A DNA stretch of 64,000 bases. Source: DASQTB01 sp035642095. GTDB lineage: Bacteria; Actinomycetota; UBA4738; CALAEC01. The stretch is from assembly GCA_035642095.1 (NCBI GenBank), contig DASQTB010000048.1, positions 1 to 64,000 of the forward strand, in the 5' to 3' direction. The notes under the pieces were generated by a model, which made no database searches, was not told where the DNA came from, and saw nothing but the letters and a program-made list of their open reading frames with translations. The position numbers were made by a program, and so were the translations under genes. The stretch's first letter is position 1, and each line of letters starts with the position of its first letter. Shown here piece by piece: positions 8,419-17,220 of this stretch.

Positions 8419-9150
8419 GTGCTCCGGGCCAGGGTCGATCGGCATCGGTGCATCGGAGCGGGGAACTGCATCACGATCGCTCCGACCGCGTTCGACTGGC
8501 ACGAGGGCGATTTCACGAAGGCCGCGGTCATCGACATGGAAAGCGTGGAGGAGGAAGTACTGCGGGAAGCGGCCGTGGCCTGTCCCACCCAGGCCATCGT
8601 GATCGAGGAGGTCGACGAGCTCCTCCCCTGGCAGTTGCGGGGCAAGGGGGCGCCCCGGCGAGTCCAGAAGACGTTCATGTTCACGGACATCGTGCGATCC
8701 ACGAATCTGGTGGAAGCGCTGGGTGATGAGGCGTGGGAGGCTCTACTTCGCTGGCACGACGAGACCCTGCGTTCGCTCTTCTCCGCCCATCGGGGGGAGG
8801 AGGTGGTGGCCACTGGAGATGGGTTCTTCGTCGCCTTCGACTCGCCGGACGACGCTGTAGGGTGCGCTGTCTCCATCCAGCGCCGACTGGCCGAGCACCG
8901 GCAGACGCAGGGGTTCGCCCCGCAGGTCCGCATCGGGGTGCACGCGGCGGGAGCGACCCAGGTGGGCCGCAACTTCACCGGTCGGGGCGTGCACGAGTCC
9001 TCGCGCATCGCCAACATGGCCGAGGGCGGCGAGATCCTGGCCAGCCGCGAGACGGCGGGGGGGAGTGGCTTTCCGGTCTCGGACACACGCACCGTGTCGG
9101 TCCGCGGGATCTCGGAACCGATCGAGGTCGTCTCGGTCGGCTGGCGGTGA
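8419..9150 (+). CDS. ferredoxin domain fused to class III nucleotide cyclase domain
   Basis: The 243-residue protein starts with a small ferredoxin: CIGAGNC followed by CPTQAI, the C-x5-C...CP spacing of single-cluster [3Fe-4S]/[4Fe-4S] ferredoxins that serve P450 systems. From about residue 78 a class III cyclase homology domain begins (MFTDIVRSTNL; GDGFFVAF). The two metal-binding Asp residues are kept, but the base-specifying Lys is replaced (VVATGDG where active cyclases have VKTIGD), the second base-recognition residue is changed, and the transition-state Asn is His (GRGVHESSRIA); Arg is kept. It may be a redox-responsive cyclase or a non-catalytic nucleotide sensor. GTG 8419 is two bases after the stop of the LuxR/AAA regulator, implying joint function. 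Confidence 0.85.
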   Translation: MLRARVDRHRCIGAGNCITIAPTAFDWHEGDFTKAAVIDMESVEEEVLREAAVACPTQAIVIEEVDELLPWQLRGKGAPRRVQKTFMFTDIVRSTNLVEALGDEAWEALLRWHDETLRSLFSAHRGEEVVATGDGFFVAFDSPDDAVGCAVSIQRRLAEHRQTQGFAPQVRIGVHAAGATQVGRNFTGRGVHESSRIANMAEGGEILASRETAGGSGFPVSDTRTVSVRGISEPIEVVSVGWR

Positions 9151-9183
9151 CGTGCTTCTCCGAGCGTCGTCGAGGGGTGACCG

Positions 9184-9834
9184 CTAGAGGACGCGCACCG
9201 CGACCATGACCCCGTCCCGGGTCGGCACGATCGTGGTCCGATAGCGCTCGTCTGTCGCTGCCAGGCGGTTGTGTTCCCGGATCGCCGGGGCCAGCCGTCC
9301 TCGCTGTTGGTCCTCGATCTCCTCGTCCCGAAGGGCCACGTTCCCGCCCCACAAGACGTTGTCACACAGGTAGAGGCCGCCGATCCGGATCCGTCCGCTG
9401 GCCTTCCGCCACGCCTCCGGATAGTCGCCCTTGTCGATGTCGCAGAACACCGCGTCGAACTGGCCCTCGAGATCGTCGATGATCTCGAGAGCGTTGCCGA
9501 CGTGTGATCGGACCCGGTCGGCCAGCCCGGCCCGGCCGAGATAGTCCATGGCCTTCCGCTGGTTCTCGGGGTCGCCCTCCGTCATGTGGACCTCACCCTC
9601 CGGGCCGACGGCCCGAGCGAACCAGAACGCGCTGTACCCGTACCCCGACCCCATCTCCAGCACCCGGCGTGCGCCGATGGCCCGGCTCAGGACCTCGAGT
9701 GTCACTCCCACCGTTCGGCCGACGATGGGAAAGTCACGCTTCTCGGCCTCCCGTTCCATCTCGGCGGCGACGTCGTGCTCTCCGCCCAGCAGGTCACCCA
9801 GGTACGCCTCGATCCGGGGGTCGACGATGTCCAC
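9184..9834 (-). CDS. SAM-dependent O-methyltransferase (CCoAOMT-like)
   Basis: 216 residues. Motif I VLEMGSGYGYSAFWFA binds SAM; the acidic end of strand 2 is HMTEGDPEN; FDAVFCDIDKGDYPEAW matches the metal-binding D-DK-Y of the caffeoyl-CoA/catechol O-methyltransferase family; the second metal site DNVLWGG follows. Substrate is unknown. The start is GTG 9834, five bases after AAGGAG; an ATG at 9909 in the same frame lies inside the -10 box TATGCT and cannot be the start. The gene is convergent with the cyclase and divergent from comEA. Confidence 0.85.
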   Translation of the reverse strand: MDIVDPRIEAYLGDLLGGEHDVAAEMEREAEKRDFPIVGRTVGVTLEVLSRAIGARRVLEMGSGYGYSAFWFARAVGPEGEVHMTEGDPENQRKAMDYLGRAGLADRVRSHVGNALEIIDDLEGQFDAVFCDIDKGDYPEAWRKASGRIRIGGLYLCDNVLWGGNVALRDEEIEDQQRGRLAPAIREHNRLAATDERYRTTIVPTRDGVMVAVRVL

Positions 9835-9904
9835 CGCGGCTCCTTCCCTGGTCGCCCGCCGGGACGGTCGTGGCGACCGACCATTTCCATCACCCTGCCC
9901 AGTG

Positions 9905-9910
9905 AGCATA
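9905..9910 (-). promoter_or_regulatory. -10 box of the O-methyltransferase gene
   Basis: TATGCT on the minus strand, about 70 bases before the GTG start with its AAGGAG site. It contains an in-frame ATG that would otherwise be read as an upstream start codon. Confidence 0.45.
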
Positions 9911-10011
9911 GCGGCGACGGGTCCGTGTCACCCCCAGGGGTTAGCGTTCGCGTGGCGGGATCCGTTCCGGGGTCCTCCCCCTTCGATCGACCATGGCCCA
10001 GGAAGGAGGGG

Positions 10012-10623
10012 ATGGACGGACTTCGCGATTGGCTGTCCGGGCTGAGCCGCCGGGAGCTCGCCTTCGTGTCGCTGCTGGGCCTGGCCGCCCTGAGCGGCGT
10101 GGGGCTGTGGTATGTCCGATCGCTTCCCCAGCCGGTGCGTATCCGTGGTGCGCCCGTGGCCGCGCCCACCGTGTCTCCGAGCCCAGCCGCGGTGATCGTT
10201 CACGTGGCGGGCTGGGTGCGACGACCGGGCGTGTATCAGCTGGCCGAGGGCCAGCGGGTGATCGACGCGATCGATCTGGCCGGCGGGCCGCGACGCGGGG
10301 CGGACCTCGGCGGCCTGAACCTGGCCGCGGTCCTGACGGACGCCCAGCAGGTCGTCGTGCCGAAGACGGGAGCGACCCCAGGCGCCCCGGGCAGCTCCGG
10401 CGTTCCTACCTCGTCGGCTTCCCCTGCGGCGGCGCTGGTCGACGTGAACACGGCGACACCGGAGGAGCTGGAGACCCTCCCCGGGATCGGGGAGGTCCTG
10501 GCCGGAGCAATCGTCGCCTACCGGGAAGAGCACGGGCCCTTCACGTCCGTCGACCAGCTCCTCGATGTCAGCGGCATCGGAGAGATCACGCTGGAGGAGA
10601 TCAGGGAGCTGGTCACGATATGA
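10012..10623 (+). CDS. comEA: ComEA competence DNA-binding protein
   Basis: 203 residues. A short cytoplasmic N-terminus is followed by one membrane anchor (LAFVSLLGLAALSGVGLWYV), a Pro/Ser linker, an SLBB domain (VHVAGWVRRPGVYQLAEG) and a Ser/Ala linker leading to two helix-hairpin-helix motifs (NTATPEELETLPGIGEVLA; LLDVSGIGEITLE) that bind double-stranded DNA. It acts as the DNA receptor on the outer face of the membrane, handing DNA to ComEC. A strong AGGAGGGG site precedes ATG 10012. The stop overlaps the comEC start (ATGA). Confidence 0.93.
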   Translation: MDGLRDWLSGLSRRELAFVSLLGLAALSGVGLWYVRSLPQPVRIRGAPVAAPTVSPSPAAVIVHVAGWVRRPGVYQLAEGQRVIDAIDLAGGPRRGADLGGLNLAAVLTDAQQVVVPKTGATPGAPGSSGVPTSSASPAAALVDVNTATPEELETLPGIGEVLAGAIVAYREEHGPFTSVDQLLDVSGIGEITLEEIRELVTI

Positions 10624-13013
10624 CGTCGTGGCACCTCCCCGCCGCGGCCCTCGGGTTCGGAGGGGGGTGCCTCCTGGCGGCCGGGCGGCCGCCGGCCGTG
10701 GCCCTCGGTTTCCTCCAGATCCTGGCGGGAGGGGCGCTGTTCGGGGTGGCGCTCCGATGGAAGCGGCGAAGACCGAACATCTCCACGAGCCTCCTGGTGA
10801 ACGCGGCGTTGCTTCCGAGCGAACAGGACACGCCGGAACCGCGAGCCCGGATCCTCGCCGCGGCCGGACTCGGGGCCCCGGCTCCGCCCCCGGCCCACCT
10901 CGCCCCCATCGTGCCGATGTTCGTGGCCGCGGTTGCCGGAGGAGCGGGGTGGGCCCTGGTCAGGGCTCCCCCGCCTGTCGGGTCACTCGACGGGCGCCAC
11001 ATCTGGTTCCAGGCGACCGCGGTCTCTGACGTCCGCCGGGAGGACTGGGGGTGGACGCTCGAGCTCAGCCTGGACCACCTGTCGGTTGACGGTCATCCGG
11101 TCGAGGCTCATCCCAGGGTGTGGGCGTCCGGATCGCCGCCTGCCCCAGCGGTGACGGCGGGCCGGTCCGTGGCCGGCACGGGAACCATCGAAGCGCTCCC
11201 TCGGCCCGCGGAGGACTTCGATGCGTACCTCGTGGGCAAAGGGATGACCGCCCGGCTGAAGGTCTCCGAGCTCACCGCCCGGGGGCCGCCTGAGAATCTC
11301 GCCCTCCGGGCGGCGAATGCCGTCCGCGACGCATACCGGCGAGGGGTGAAGTCGAGCCTGTCGCCCCGGCTGGGCGGGCTCCTCCGCGGGCTAGCCATCG
11401 GCGACACCGAGGGAATGGACCCCGAGGTGGAGGAGGACTTCCAGGCCACGGGGCTGACCCATCTCCTGGCGGTCTCGGGGTCGAACGTGGCCCTGGTGTT
11501 GGTTCCAGCCCTGGCCCTGGCGGCCCGGGTCGGGTTCGGCTCGGGACCGAGAGCTATGGCCGGGCTGCTCACCGTGGCGTTGTTCGCCCTGGTGACCCGG
11601 TGGGAGCCGTCCGTCCTCAGAGCGGGAGCCATGGCGGCTATCGGCCTGGCAGGGTTGTGGTCGGGCCGTCCCCGCCGGGTGGGGGCCGCCCTGGCGGTCG
11701 CCGTGATCGTCCTCTTGGCCGTCGACCCGCTGCTGGCCACCTCGGTGGGGTTCCAGCTGTCGGTCGCGGCCACCGCATCTCTGGCCGGCCTGGCCGGCCC
11801 GGTTGCCCGGCGGCTCACCTGGCTACCGCGCCCCGTGGCCGGGGTTGCGGCGGCCACGATCGCCGCCCAGGTGGGCGTCACGCCGCTCCTCCTGCTCCGG
11901 TTCGGCACCGTTCCCACGGTCACGTTCCTGGCCAACGTGCTGGCCTTTCCGGCCGTCGGGCCGGCGCTGGTGCTCGGTTCGGTCGGGGCGGCCGTGGTGC
12001 CGGCCTGGCCCCAGGCCGGGCAGGCCGTGGGCGAGCTGGCCGGCCTGCCGCTCGGATACCTGGCCGAGGTGGCCGATCGGATGGCCCGGCTGGCGCTCCC
12101 CTCGGTCACGGGGGGCGTGTCCGCCGCGGCCATCGCCGGCGTCTTGGCGATGTTCGTGGCCTGGCGCCTTCGCCGGGGGGTGGCTCGGACGTCGCTGGCC
12201 GGGGTGGTGGTCGCCGCCGCGGTGGCGTGGTCGGCGGCTCCCACCGCAGGACCTCTGCCCTCCCTGACCGTCACCTTTCTGGACGTCGGGCAGGGCGACG
12301 CCGCCGTGGTGCGGACGCCCGATGGGGCAACCGTGCTCATCGATGCCGGACCAGAGGAACGCGACGTGGCCACATCCCTGGCAGCCCTCGGCATCCGACG
12401 GCTCGACGTTGCGGTGGCCTCGCATGCTCATGCCGACCACATCGAAGGGTTCCCCGCGGTCCTGGCTCGGTTCCCGGTGGGACTCCTTCTGGAGCCCGGG
12501 TGTCCGAGCGACTCGCCCTCCTATGCTCGGTTCGTCCGGGCCATCGGGGACGAGGAGGTTCTGGTCCGCCACCCTCGGGGCGGACGGTCCCTCACCGTGG
12601 GCCGCCTGCGCGTGGAGGTCCTGGGCCCTGATCGCTGCTCGCCCGGCGGATCCGCGCCGAACGACGACTCGGTGGTCCTTCGGCTCACCTACGGGCCGGC
12701 CACGGTGCTGTTTCCGGGTGACGCCGAGGTTCCGGCCCAGGAGGATCTCCTGTCCGACGGCGACCCTGTCCACGCCACGGTGCTGAAGGTTCCGCATCAT
12801 GGCGGGGACACGTCTACCGCGGCGTTCTTCGACGCCGTCGAGGCGACCATGGCCGTGGTCAGCACGGGGCCGAATGACTACGGGCACCCCGACCCGCGCG
12901 TTCTCGCGGCCCTTCGGTCGGAGGGGACGGTCGTGTACCGAACCGATCAGGCCGGGGACGTCACGGTGACGTTCGCCGGGGATGGGTCACCGGTCGTAGC
13001 ATCGTCCGGATGA
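10620..13013 (+). CDS. comEC: ComEC/Rec2 DNA-uptake channel protein
   Basis: 797 residues: N-terminal hydrophobic helices and an OB-like soluble domain, a polytopic Competence domain with the signature LTHLLAVSGSNVALVL, then a C-terminal metallo-beta-lactamase domain (TFLDVGQGDAAVVRTPDG; SHAHADHIEGF; LKVPHHGG). The lactamase domain is thought to degrade one strand of incoming DNA. Start ATG overlaps the comEA stop and its own stop overlaps the holA start, so comEA-comEC-holA is one tight operon. No pilus genes for uptake are in the window. Confidence 0.93.
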   Translation: MTSWHLPAAALGFGGGCLLAAGRPPAVALGFLQILAGGALFGVALRWKRRRPNISTSLLVNAALLPSEQDTPEPRARILAAAGLGAPAPPPAHLAPIVPMFVAAVAGGAGWALVRAPPPVGSLDGRHIWFQATAVSDVRREDWGWTLELSLDHLSVDGHPVEAHPRVWASGSPPAPAVTAGRSVAGTGTIEALPRPAEDFDAYLVGKGMTARLKVSELTARGPPENLALRAANAVRDAYRRGVKSSLSPRLGGLLRGLAIGDTEGMDPEVEEDFQATGLTHLLAVSGSNVALVLVPALALAARVGFGSGPRAMAGLLTVALFALVTRWEPSVLRAGAMAAIGLAGLWSGRPRRVGAALAVAVIVLLAVDPLLATSVGFQLSVAATASLAGLAGPVARRLTWLPRPVAGVAAATIAAQVGVTPLLLLRFGTVPTVTFLANVLAFPAVGPALVLGSVGAAVVPAWPQAGQAVGELAGLPLGYLAEVADRMARLALPSVTGGVSAAAIAGVLAMFVAWRLRRGVARTSLAGVVVAAAVAWSAAPTAGPLPSLTVTFLDVGQGDAAVVRTPDGATVLIDAGPEERDVATSLAALGIRRLDVAVASHAHADHIEGFPAVLARFPVGLLLEPGCPSDSPSYARFVRAIGDEEVLVRHPRGGRSLTVGRLRVEVLGPDRCSPGGSAPNDDSVVLRLTYGPATVLFPGDAEVPAQEDLLSDGDPVHATVLKVPHHGGDTSTAAFFDAVEATMAVVSTGPNDYGHPDPRVLAALRSEGTVVYRTDQAGDVTVTFAGDGSPVVASSG

Positions 13014-13963
13014 AGAACGCTCCGGTCGTGCTGCTCTGGGGGGAGGACCGTTATCTCCTTCGCGAGGCCGGGCGGGCCGAGTTCGAGGGGATGGACCCCA
13101 TGGTGGCCGCCGGTCCCGACTGGCGCCCGGGGCTGACGGCGGACCTGGCCACTCCCTCCCTGCTCGGCGAGCGCCGGGGCCTCGTGGTGGTCGACGCCGA
13201 CGGGCTGTCCGAGGCGGCCGTCGACGAGATCGCGGCCTACGCCGCGTCCCCCTCGCCGGAGGCCCGCCTGGTCCTGTGCTGGACGGTGGGCGGTCGGGCC
13301 AAGGGACCTCCCAAGGGTGTCGTCAAGCGACTGGGGGAGGCCGAGGTTCGTCGGGTGGCCGTGGAGCGAAAGGATCTTCCCCGGTGGGTCCTGGAACGAG
13401 CCCGGCGCCGGGCCGTGCGAGCCACCCCCCAGGGGGCGGCATCGCTGATCCAGACCGTCGGCGAAGACCTGGCCGGCCTGGATCAGGCCGTGGAACAGAT
13501 CGCCACGGCCCATCCCCAGGATGGCCTCACCCCTGAATCGGTGGCGGCCCAGTTCCGCGGGTTCGGCGACCGCAGGACGTGGGAGCTGTGCGACGCGGCC
13601 TTCGCCGGAGACGGACCAGGAGCGTACCGAGCGCTGGCCGGGATGCTCGAGTCCGGCGAGGAACCCCTCATGGTCCTGGGGGGCGTCGCCGCGCGGGTCC
13701 GAGATCTCCTCCGGGTGGCGTCCCTCGATCCCAGGACTCCACTGGGAGAGGTGGCCCGGTCGGCGGGGTTGAGATTCGACTGGCAGGCTCGTCGGTACCG
13801 GGACCAGTCCCGGCGGTACACCGTGCATCGGCTCCGAGAGCTTCACCGGGAGCTGGTCGAGGCGGATCGGTCGTTGAAGCAGGGAGGGACCGGGGACGTG
13901 GTCCTGCCGATGCTCGTGTCGAGGATCGTCACCGGAGCGGAACGACCCGTTCGGGCGGGCTAG
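13010..13963 (+). CDS. holA: DNA polymerase III delta subunit
   Basis: 317 residues, typical for HolA. The start VVLLWGEDRYLLREA matches the conserved -L-GED-YL-- opening of delta subunits, and the three-domain layout (AAA-like fold without a Walker motif, then a C-terminal collar with RVRDLLRVASL and a DRSLKQGG-like motif in the last helices) is normal. It opens the beta clamp within the clamp loader. Coupled to comEC by ATGA overlap, an arrangement common in Actinobacteria and Firmicutes. The stop codon lies in the loop of a hairpin that probably ends transcription. Confidence 0.92.
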   Translation: MKNAPVVLLWGEDRYLLREAGRAEFEGMDPMVAAGPDWRPGLTADLATPSLLGERRGLVVVDADGLSEAAVDEIAAYAASPSPEARLVLCWTVGGRAKGPPKGVVKRLGEAEVRRVAVERKDLPRWVLERARRRAVRATPQGAASLIQTVGEDLAGLDQAVEQIATAHPQDGLTPESVAAQFRGFGDRRTWELCDAAFAGDGPGAYRALAGMLESGEEPLMVLGGVAARVRDLLRVASLDPRTPLGEVARSAGLRFDWQARRYRDQSRRYTVHRLRELHRELVEADRSLKQGGTGDVVLPMLVSRIVTGAERPVRAG

Positions 13964-13973
13964 GCCCCGCCCG
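13952..13973. terminator. hairpin between convergent holA and rpsT
   Basis: CGGGCGGG (13952-13959) pairs perfectly with CCCGCCCG (13966-13973) around a six-base loop CTAGGC that contains the holA stop. No T-run follows on either strand, as is usual at such GC content; it can serve both converging genes. Confidence 0.5.
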
Positions 13974-13990
13974 GTGAGCCGCTCAGCCGG

Positions 13991-14254
13991 TCAGCCGACG
14001 GTGCGAGCCGCCCGAGCAAGGCGGGACTTGCGCCTGGCGGCGGTCCGCTTGTGGATCACGCCGCGGGAGGCGGCCTTGTCGAGCATGCTGCCGGTGGTCC
14101 GAAGCTGCGAGCCGACGGCGTCGCCATCGCCCGACTCGATCGCCTGACCGACCTTCTTCGCCGCGGTCCGAAGCCGTGATCGGACGGCCTTGTTCCGTTC
14201 CTGACGCCGTTCGTTCTGGCGGTTTCTCTTGATCTGCGACTTGATGTTGGCCAC
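13991..14254 (-). CDS. rpsT: 30S ribosomal protein S20
   Basis: 87 residues, standard length. The start MANIKSQIKRNRQNERRQER is the classic S20 opening, followed by the basic helices and the C-terminal TAARRKSRLARAA. It binds 16S rRNA early in small-subunit assembly. GTG 14254 gives this exact N-terminus; the upstream open frame has no S20 character. It is the only minus-strand gene in this part of the core cluster and is divergent from lepA, as in many Actinobacteria. Confidence 0.96.
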   Translation of the reverse strand: MANIKSQIKRNRQNERRQERNKAVRSRLRTAAKKVGQAIESGDGDAVGSQLRTTGSMLDKAASRGVIHKRTAARRKSRLARAARTVG

Positions 14255-14281
14255 GGCGAGCCAGTCTAGCAGTCGCCCCGA

Positions 14282-14287
14282 TACGAT
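14282..14287 (+). promoter_or_regulatory. -10 box of lepA, leaderless arrangement
   Basis: TACGAT followed by six bases and the GTG start of lepA at 14294. The same hexamer and spacing recur before recO. Confidence 0.5.
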
Positions 14288-14293
14288 GACCGC

Positions 14294-16102
14294 GTGACCG
14301 ACCCCTCTCGGATCCGCAACTTCGCCATCATCAGCCACATCGATCACGGGAAGTCGACGCTGGCCGACCGCTTCCTCGACCTGACGCACGCCGTTCCCGA
14401 ACGGCAGATGCGAGCGCAGTTCCTGGACCGGATGGACCTTGAGCGGGAGCGGGGCATCACCATCAAGGCCCAAGCCGTCCGCCTCCTCTACAGGGACGGG
14501 AAGACGGAGCACGTCCTCAACCTCGTCGACACCCCCGGCCACGTGGACTTCACGTACGAGGTCTCGCGAGCTCTGGTGGCCTGCGAGGGCGCGATCCTCC
14601 TGGTCGATGCGGCCCAGGGGATCGAGGCCCAGACGCTGGCCAACCACCACCTGGCTGAGGAGGCCGGCCTGGCCATCGTCCCCGTGGTCAACAAGATCGA
14701 CCTTCCCCAGGCCGACGTGGCCCAGGCGGTACGCCAATTGGCGGAACTGGCCGGGTGTCGGGAGGACGAGGTGCTCCGGGTCTCGGCGAAGACGGGGGAG
14801 GGCGTCGAGGACCTGCTCCGGGCGGTGATCGCTCGCGTGCCGGGCCCGTCAGGCGAGCCGGACCTGCCTCCTCGGGCGCTGATCTTCGACTCCGCCTACG
14901 ACCCCTACCGTGGAGTGGTGGCCTACGTCCGGGTGGTCGACGGTGCCCTTTCCTCCCGAGCCCGGATCAGGATGATGGCCACCGGCCTCGAGTCCGACGC
15001 GGAGGAGGTCGGGGCGTTCGCTCCGGATCCGGTTCCCGTCGATCGCCTCGGGGTGGGCGAGATCGGCTACCTGGTGATCGGAGAGAAGGACGTTCGCCGG
15101 GCCCAGGTCGGCGACACCGTGACGGTGGCCGCCGAACCCGCTTCCCGGCCGCTTCCAGGCTATCGAGAGCCGAAGCCGATGGTGTGGAGCGGGCTGTACC
15201 CGATGGAGGGCGGTGACTACCCCGCCCTCCGGACGGCGCTCGACAAGCTCCGGCTGTCCGATGCGGCGCTGGCGTTCGAGCCGGAGTCCTCCCGCGCCTT
15301 GGGCTTCGGCTTCCGGTGCGGGTTCCTGGGACTGCTCCACATGGACATCGTCCGGGAGCGGCTGGAGCGCGAGTTCGATCTCACGCTGCTGTCCACCGCG
15401 CCGAACGTGGCGTTCCGGATCCACCGCGGCGACGTTGTGGAGGAGGTCCACAATCCCAGCGAGATGCCGCAGCCGGGAGCGTACGACCGGGTCGAGGAGC
15501 CGGTGGTGGTGGCCACGGTCATCACGCCCAGCGCGTATCTCGGGCCGGTGATGGAGCTGTGCCAGGTCCGCCGAGGATCGATGGAGGAGCTGCGCTATCT
15601 CTCCACGGACCGGGTGGAGCTCCGATACCTCCTCCCCCTGGCCGAGATCATCTTCGACTTCTTCGACCAGCTGAAGTCCCGGACCAGGGGGTACGCCTCG
15701 CTGGACTACGAGCACCGGGGCCACCAGGAAGCCGACCTGGTCCGGGTGGACGTCCTCCTCCACGGTGAGCCGGTCGACGCGTTCAGCGCCGTTGTCCACC
15801 GCGAGAAGGCCCAGGCGTACGGGCGCCGGATGGTCGACCGGCTTCGGGAGCTGATCCCCCGCCAGCTCTTCGACGTGGCCATCCAGGCCGCGATCGGGTC
15901 CCGGATCGTGGCCCGGGAAACGTTGAAGGCCAAGCGCAAGGACGTCCTGGCCAAGTGCTATGGAGGCGACGTCACCCGGAAGCGGAAGCTCCTGGAGAAG
16001 CAGAAGGCCGGGAAGCAGCGCCTCCGCCGAGTGGGGAAGGTCGACGTTCCACACGAGGCGTTCATCGCCGCCCTGCGAGTCGACTCGGGAGGCTCGCCAT
16101 GA
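14294..16102 (+). CDS. lepA: elongation factor 4 (LepA) GTPase
   Basis: 602 residues. G1 is [13 protein letters not shown], the switch I region [11 protein letters not shown]3 DTPGHVDF and G4 NKIDLP, followed by EF-G-like domains II, III and V and the LepA-specific C-terminal domain with [17 protein letters not shown] sequence. It acts on stalled or mistranslocated ribosomes and in late 30S biogenesis. GTG 14294 lies six bases after a -10 box. The stop overlaps the ATG of hemW. Confidence 0.97.
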   Translation: MTDPSRIRNFAIISHIDHGKSTLADRFLDLTHAVPERQMRAQFLDRMDLERERGITIKAQAVRLLYRDGKTEHVLNLVDTPGHVDFTYEVSRALVACEGAILLVDAAQGIEAQTLANHHLAEEAGLAIVPVVNKIDLPQADVAQAVRQLAELAGCREDEVLRVSAKTGEGVEDLLRAVIARVPGPSGEPDLPPRALIFDSAYDPYRGVVAYVRVVDGALSSRARIRMMATGLESDAEEVGAFAPDPVPVDRLGVGEIGYLVIGEKDVRRAQVGDTVTVAAEPASRPLPGYREPKPMVWSGLYPMEGGDYPALRTALDKLRLSDAALAFEPESSRALGFGFRCGFLGLLHMDIVRERLEREFDLTLLSTAPNVAFRIHRGDVVEEVHNPSEMPQPGAYDRVEEPVVVATVITPSAYLGPVMELCQVRRGSMEELRYLSTDRVELRYLLPLAEIIFDFFDQLKSRTRGYASLDYEHRGHQEADLVRVDVLLHGEPVDAFSAVVHREKAQAYGRRMVDRLRELIPRQLFDVAIQAAIGSRIVARETLKAKRKDVLAKCYGGDVTRKRKLLEKQKAGKQRLRRVGKVDVPHEAFIAALRVDSGGSP

Positions 16103-17168
16103 TCCCGGTGGAGACGACGGCGGGGCTGTACGTGCACGTGCCCTTCTGCCTGACTCGGTGCGGTTACTGCGACTTCAACGCCCACGCTGGGCTCGATCAT
16201 CTCCAGGACGCCTACGTCCGGCGCTGAAGGTCGAGGCGGACCGAGCGGCGGGTAAATGGTCCGAGATCCGGTTCGTCTCGGTGTTTCTGGGCGGGGGGAC
16301 CCCCACGACGCTCCATCCCGAGGCGATCCTGAGCCTCCTCGACCATCTCCGGGCGCGATTCGAGGTCGCGGAGAACGCCGAGGTCACCTGCGAGGCGAAC
16401 CCGGACACCGTCGACGAACGGTCGCTCTGCTCGCTCCAGCCGGCGGGATCACCCGGATCTCGCTCGGCGTCCAGTCCTTCGATCCCTCCGTCCTGGCCTC
16501 GCTGGAACGGGTCCACCGGCCCAGTCGGCCGTCCGGGCGTTGACCGATGCCCGGGCGGCCGGGTTCTGTGACGTGAACCTCGAACTGATCTACGGCGCCA
16601 GGGCCGAGACCCTGGCGTCGTGGCGGCGGACCCTGAACCGGGCCATCCGGCTGGGGCCAGAACACCTGTCCTGCTATGCGCTGTCGATCGAGCCGGGTAC
16701 CCCGCTGGGGCCAAGGTGGCGGCCGGCCTGATCCCGCCCCCCGATCCCGATCTCCAGGCGGACATGTACGAGGTGGCGTGCGGCGCGCTCCGAACGGCCG
16801 GCTACGAGTCGATCCACAACCTCGGCTACTGGGAGGGCCGGCCGTACCTTGGGGTGGGGGCAGGGGCCCACTCGTTCCGGGGCCGCCGGCGGTGGTGGAA
16901 CGTACGGCCGCCGGGCCGGTACGTGGAGCTGGCCCTGGAGGGTCGGTCCACTCAGGCGGGTGGAGAGACTCTGGAGGATGAGGCCCGCCGGCTGGAGCGG
17001 CTCCTCCTGGGGATGCGGCGCGCGACCGGAGTCCCCGCCGGGTGGGTCGATCGGCCGGCCGCCCATGGTTCGTCCGAGTGGTCTCGCTTGGTGGGAGGGC
17101 TCCCGGTTCGGCCCTCACCGAGCCCGGGATGTGATGGCAACGAGGTCGTCCTTGCCGTGGCCGGCTGA
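16099..17168 (+). pseudogene. hemW: hemW-like radical SAM gene interrupted by four -1 frameshifts
   Basis: Start ATG overlaps the lepA stop. The first frame gives LYVHVPFCLTRCGYCDFN, the CxxxCxxC [4Fe-4S]/SAM motif of HemW, then stops. The protein continues in successive frames: FVSVFLGGGTPTTL, ITRISLGVQSFDPSVLAS, DARAAGFCDVNLELIYGA and YLGVGAGAHSF, ending at TGA 17166-17168. The breaks fall at about 16221, 16446, 16521 and 16709; each is repaired by adding one G or C to an existing G/C run. The rebuilt product is about 355-360 residues, slightly shorter than typical HemW (about 380). HemW delivers heme or was called oxygen-independent coproporphyrinogen oxidase-like. Intact flanking genes and conserved residues in every piece suggest very recent loss or consensus errors. 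Confidence 0.85.
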
Positions 17169-17181
17169 GCCGGAGGGGATG

Positions 17182-17208
17182 CTAGCACTCTCCCCTGGAG
17201 AGTGCTAA
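17182..17208 (+). promoter_or_regulatory. CIRCE operator for HrcA
   Basis: CTAGCACTC, nine bases, GAGTGCTAA: the CIRCE heat-shock operator, matching the consensus TTAGCACTC-N9-GAGTGCTAA except for the first base. It ends 12 bases before the hrcA ATG, so HrcA should repress its own gene and dnaJ. Confidence 0.95.
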
Positions 17209-17220
17209 TAGTAGAGGGTC

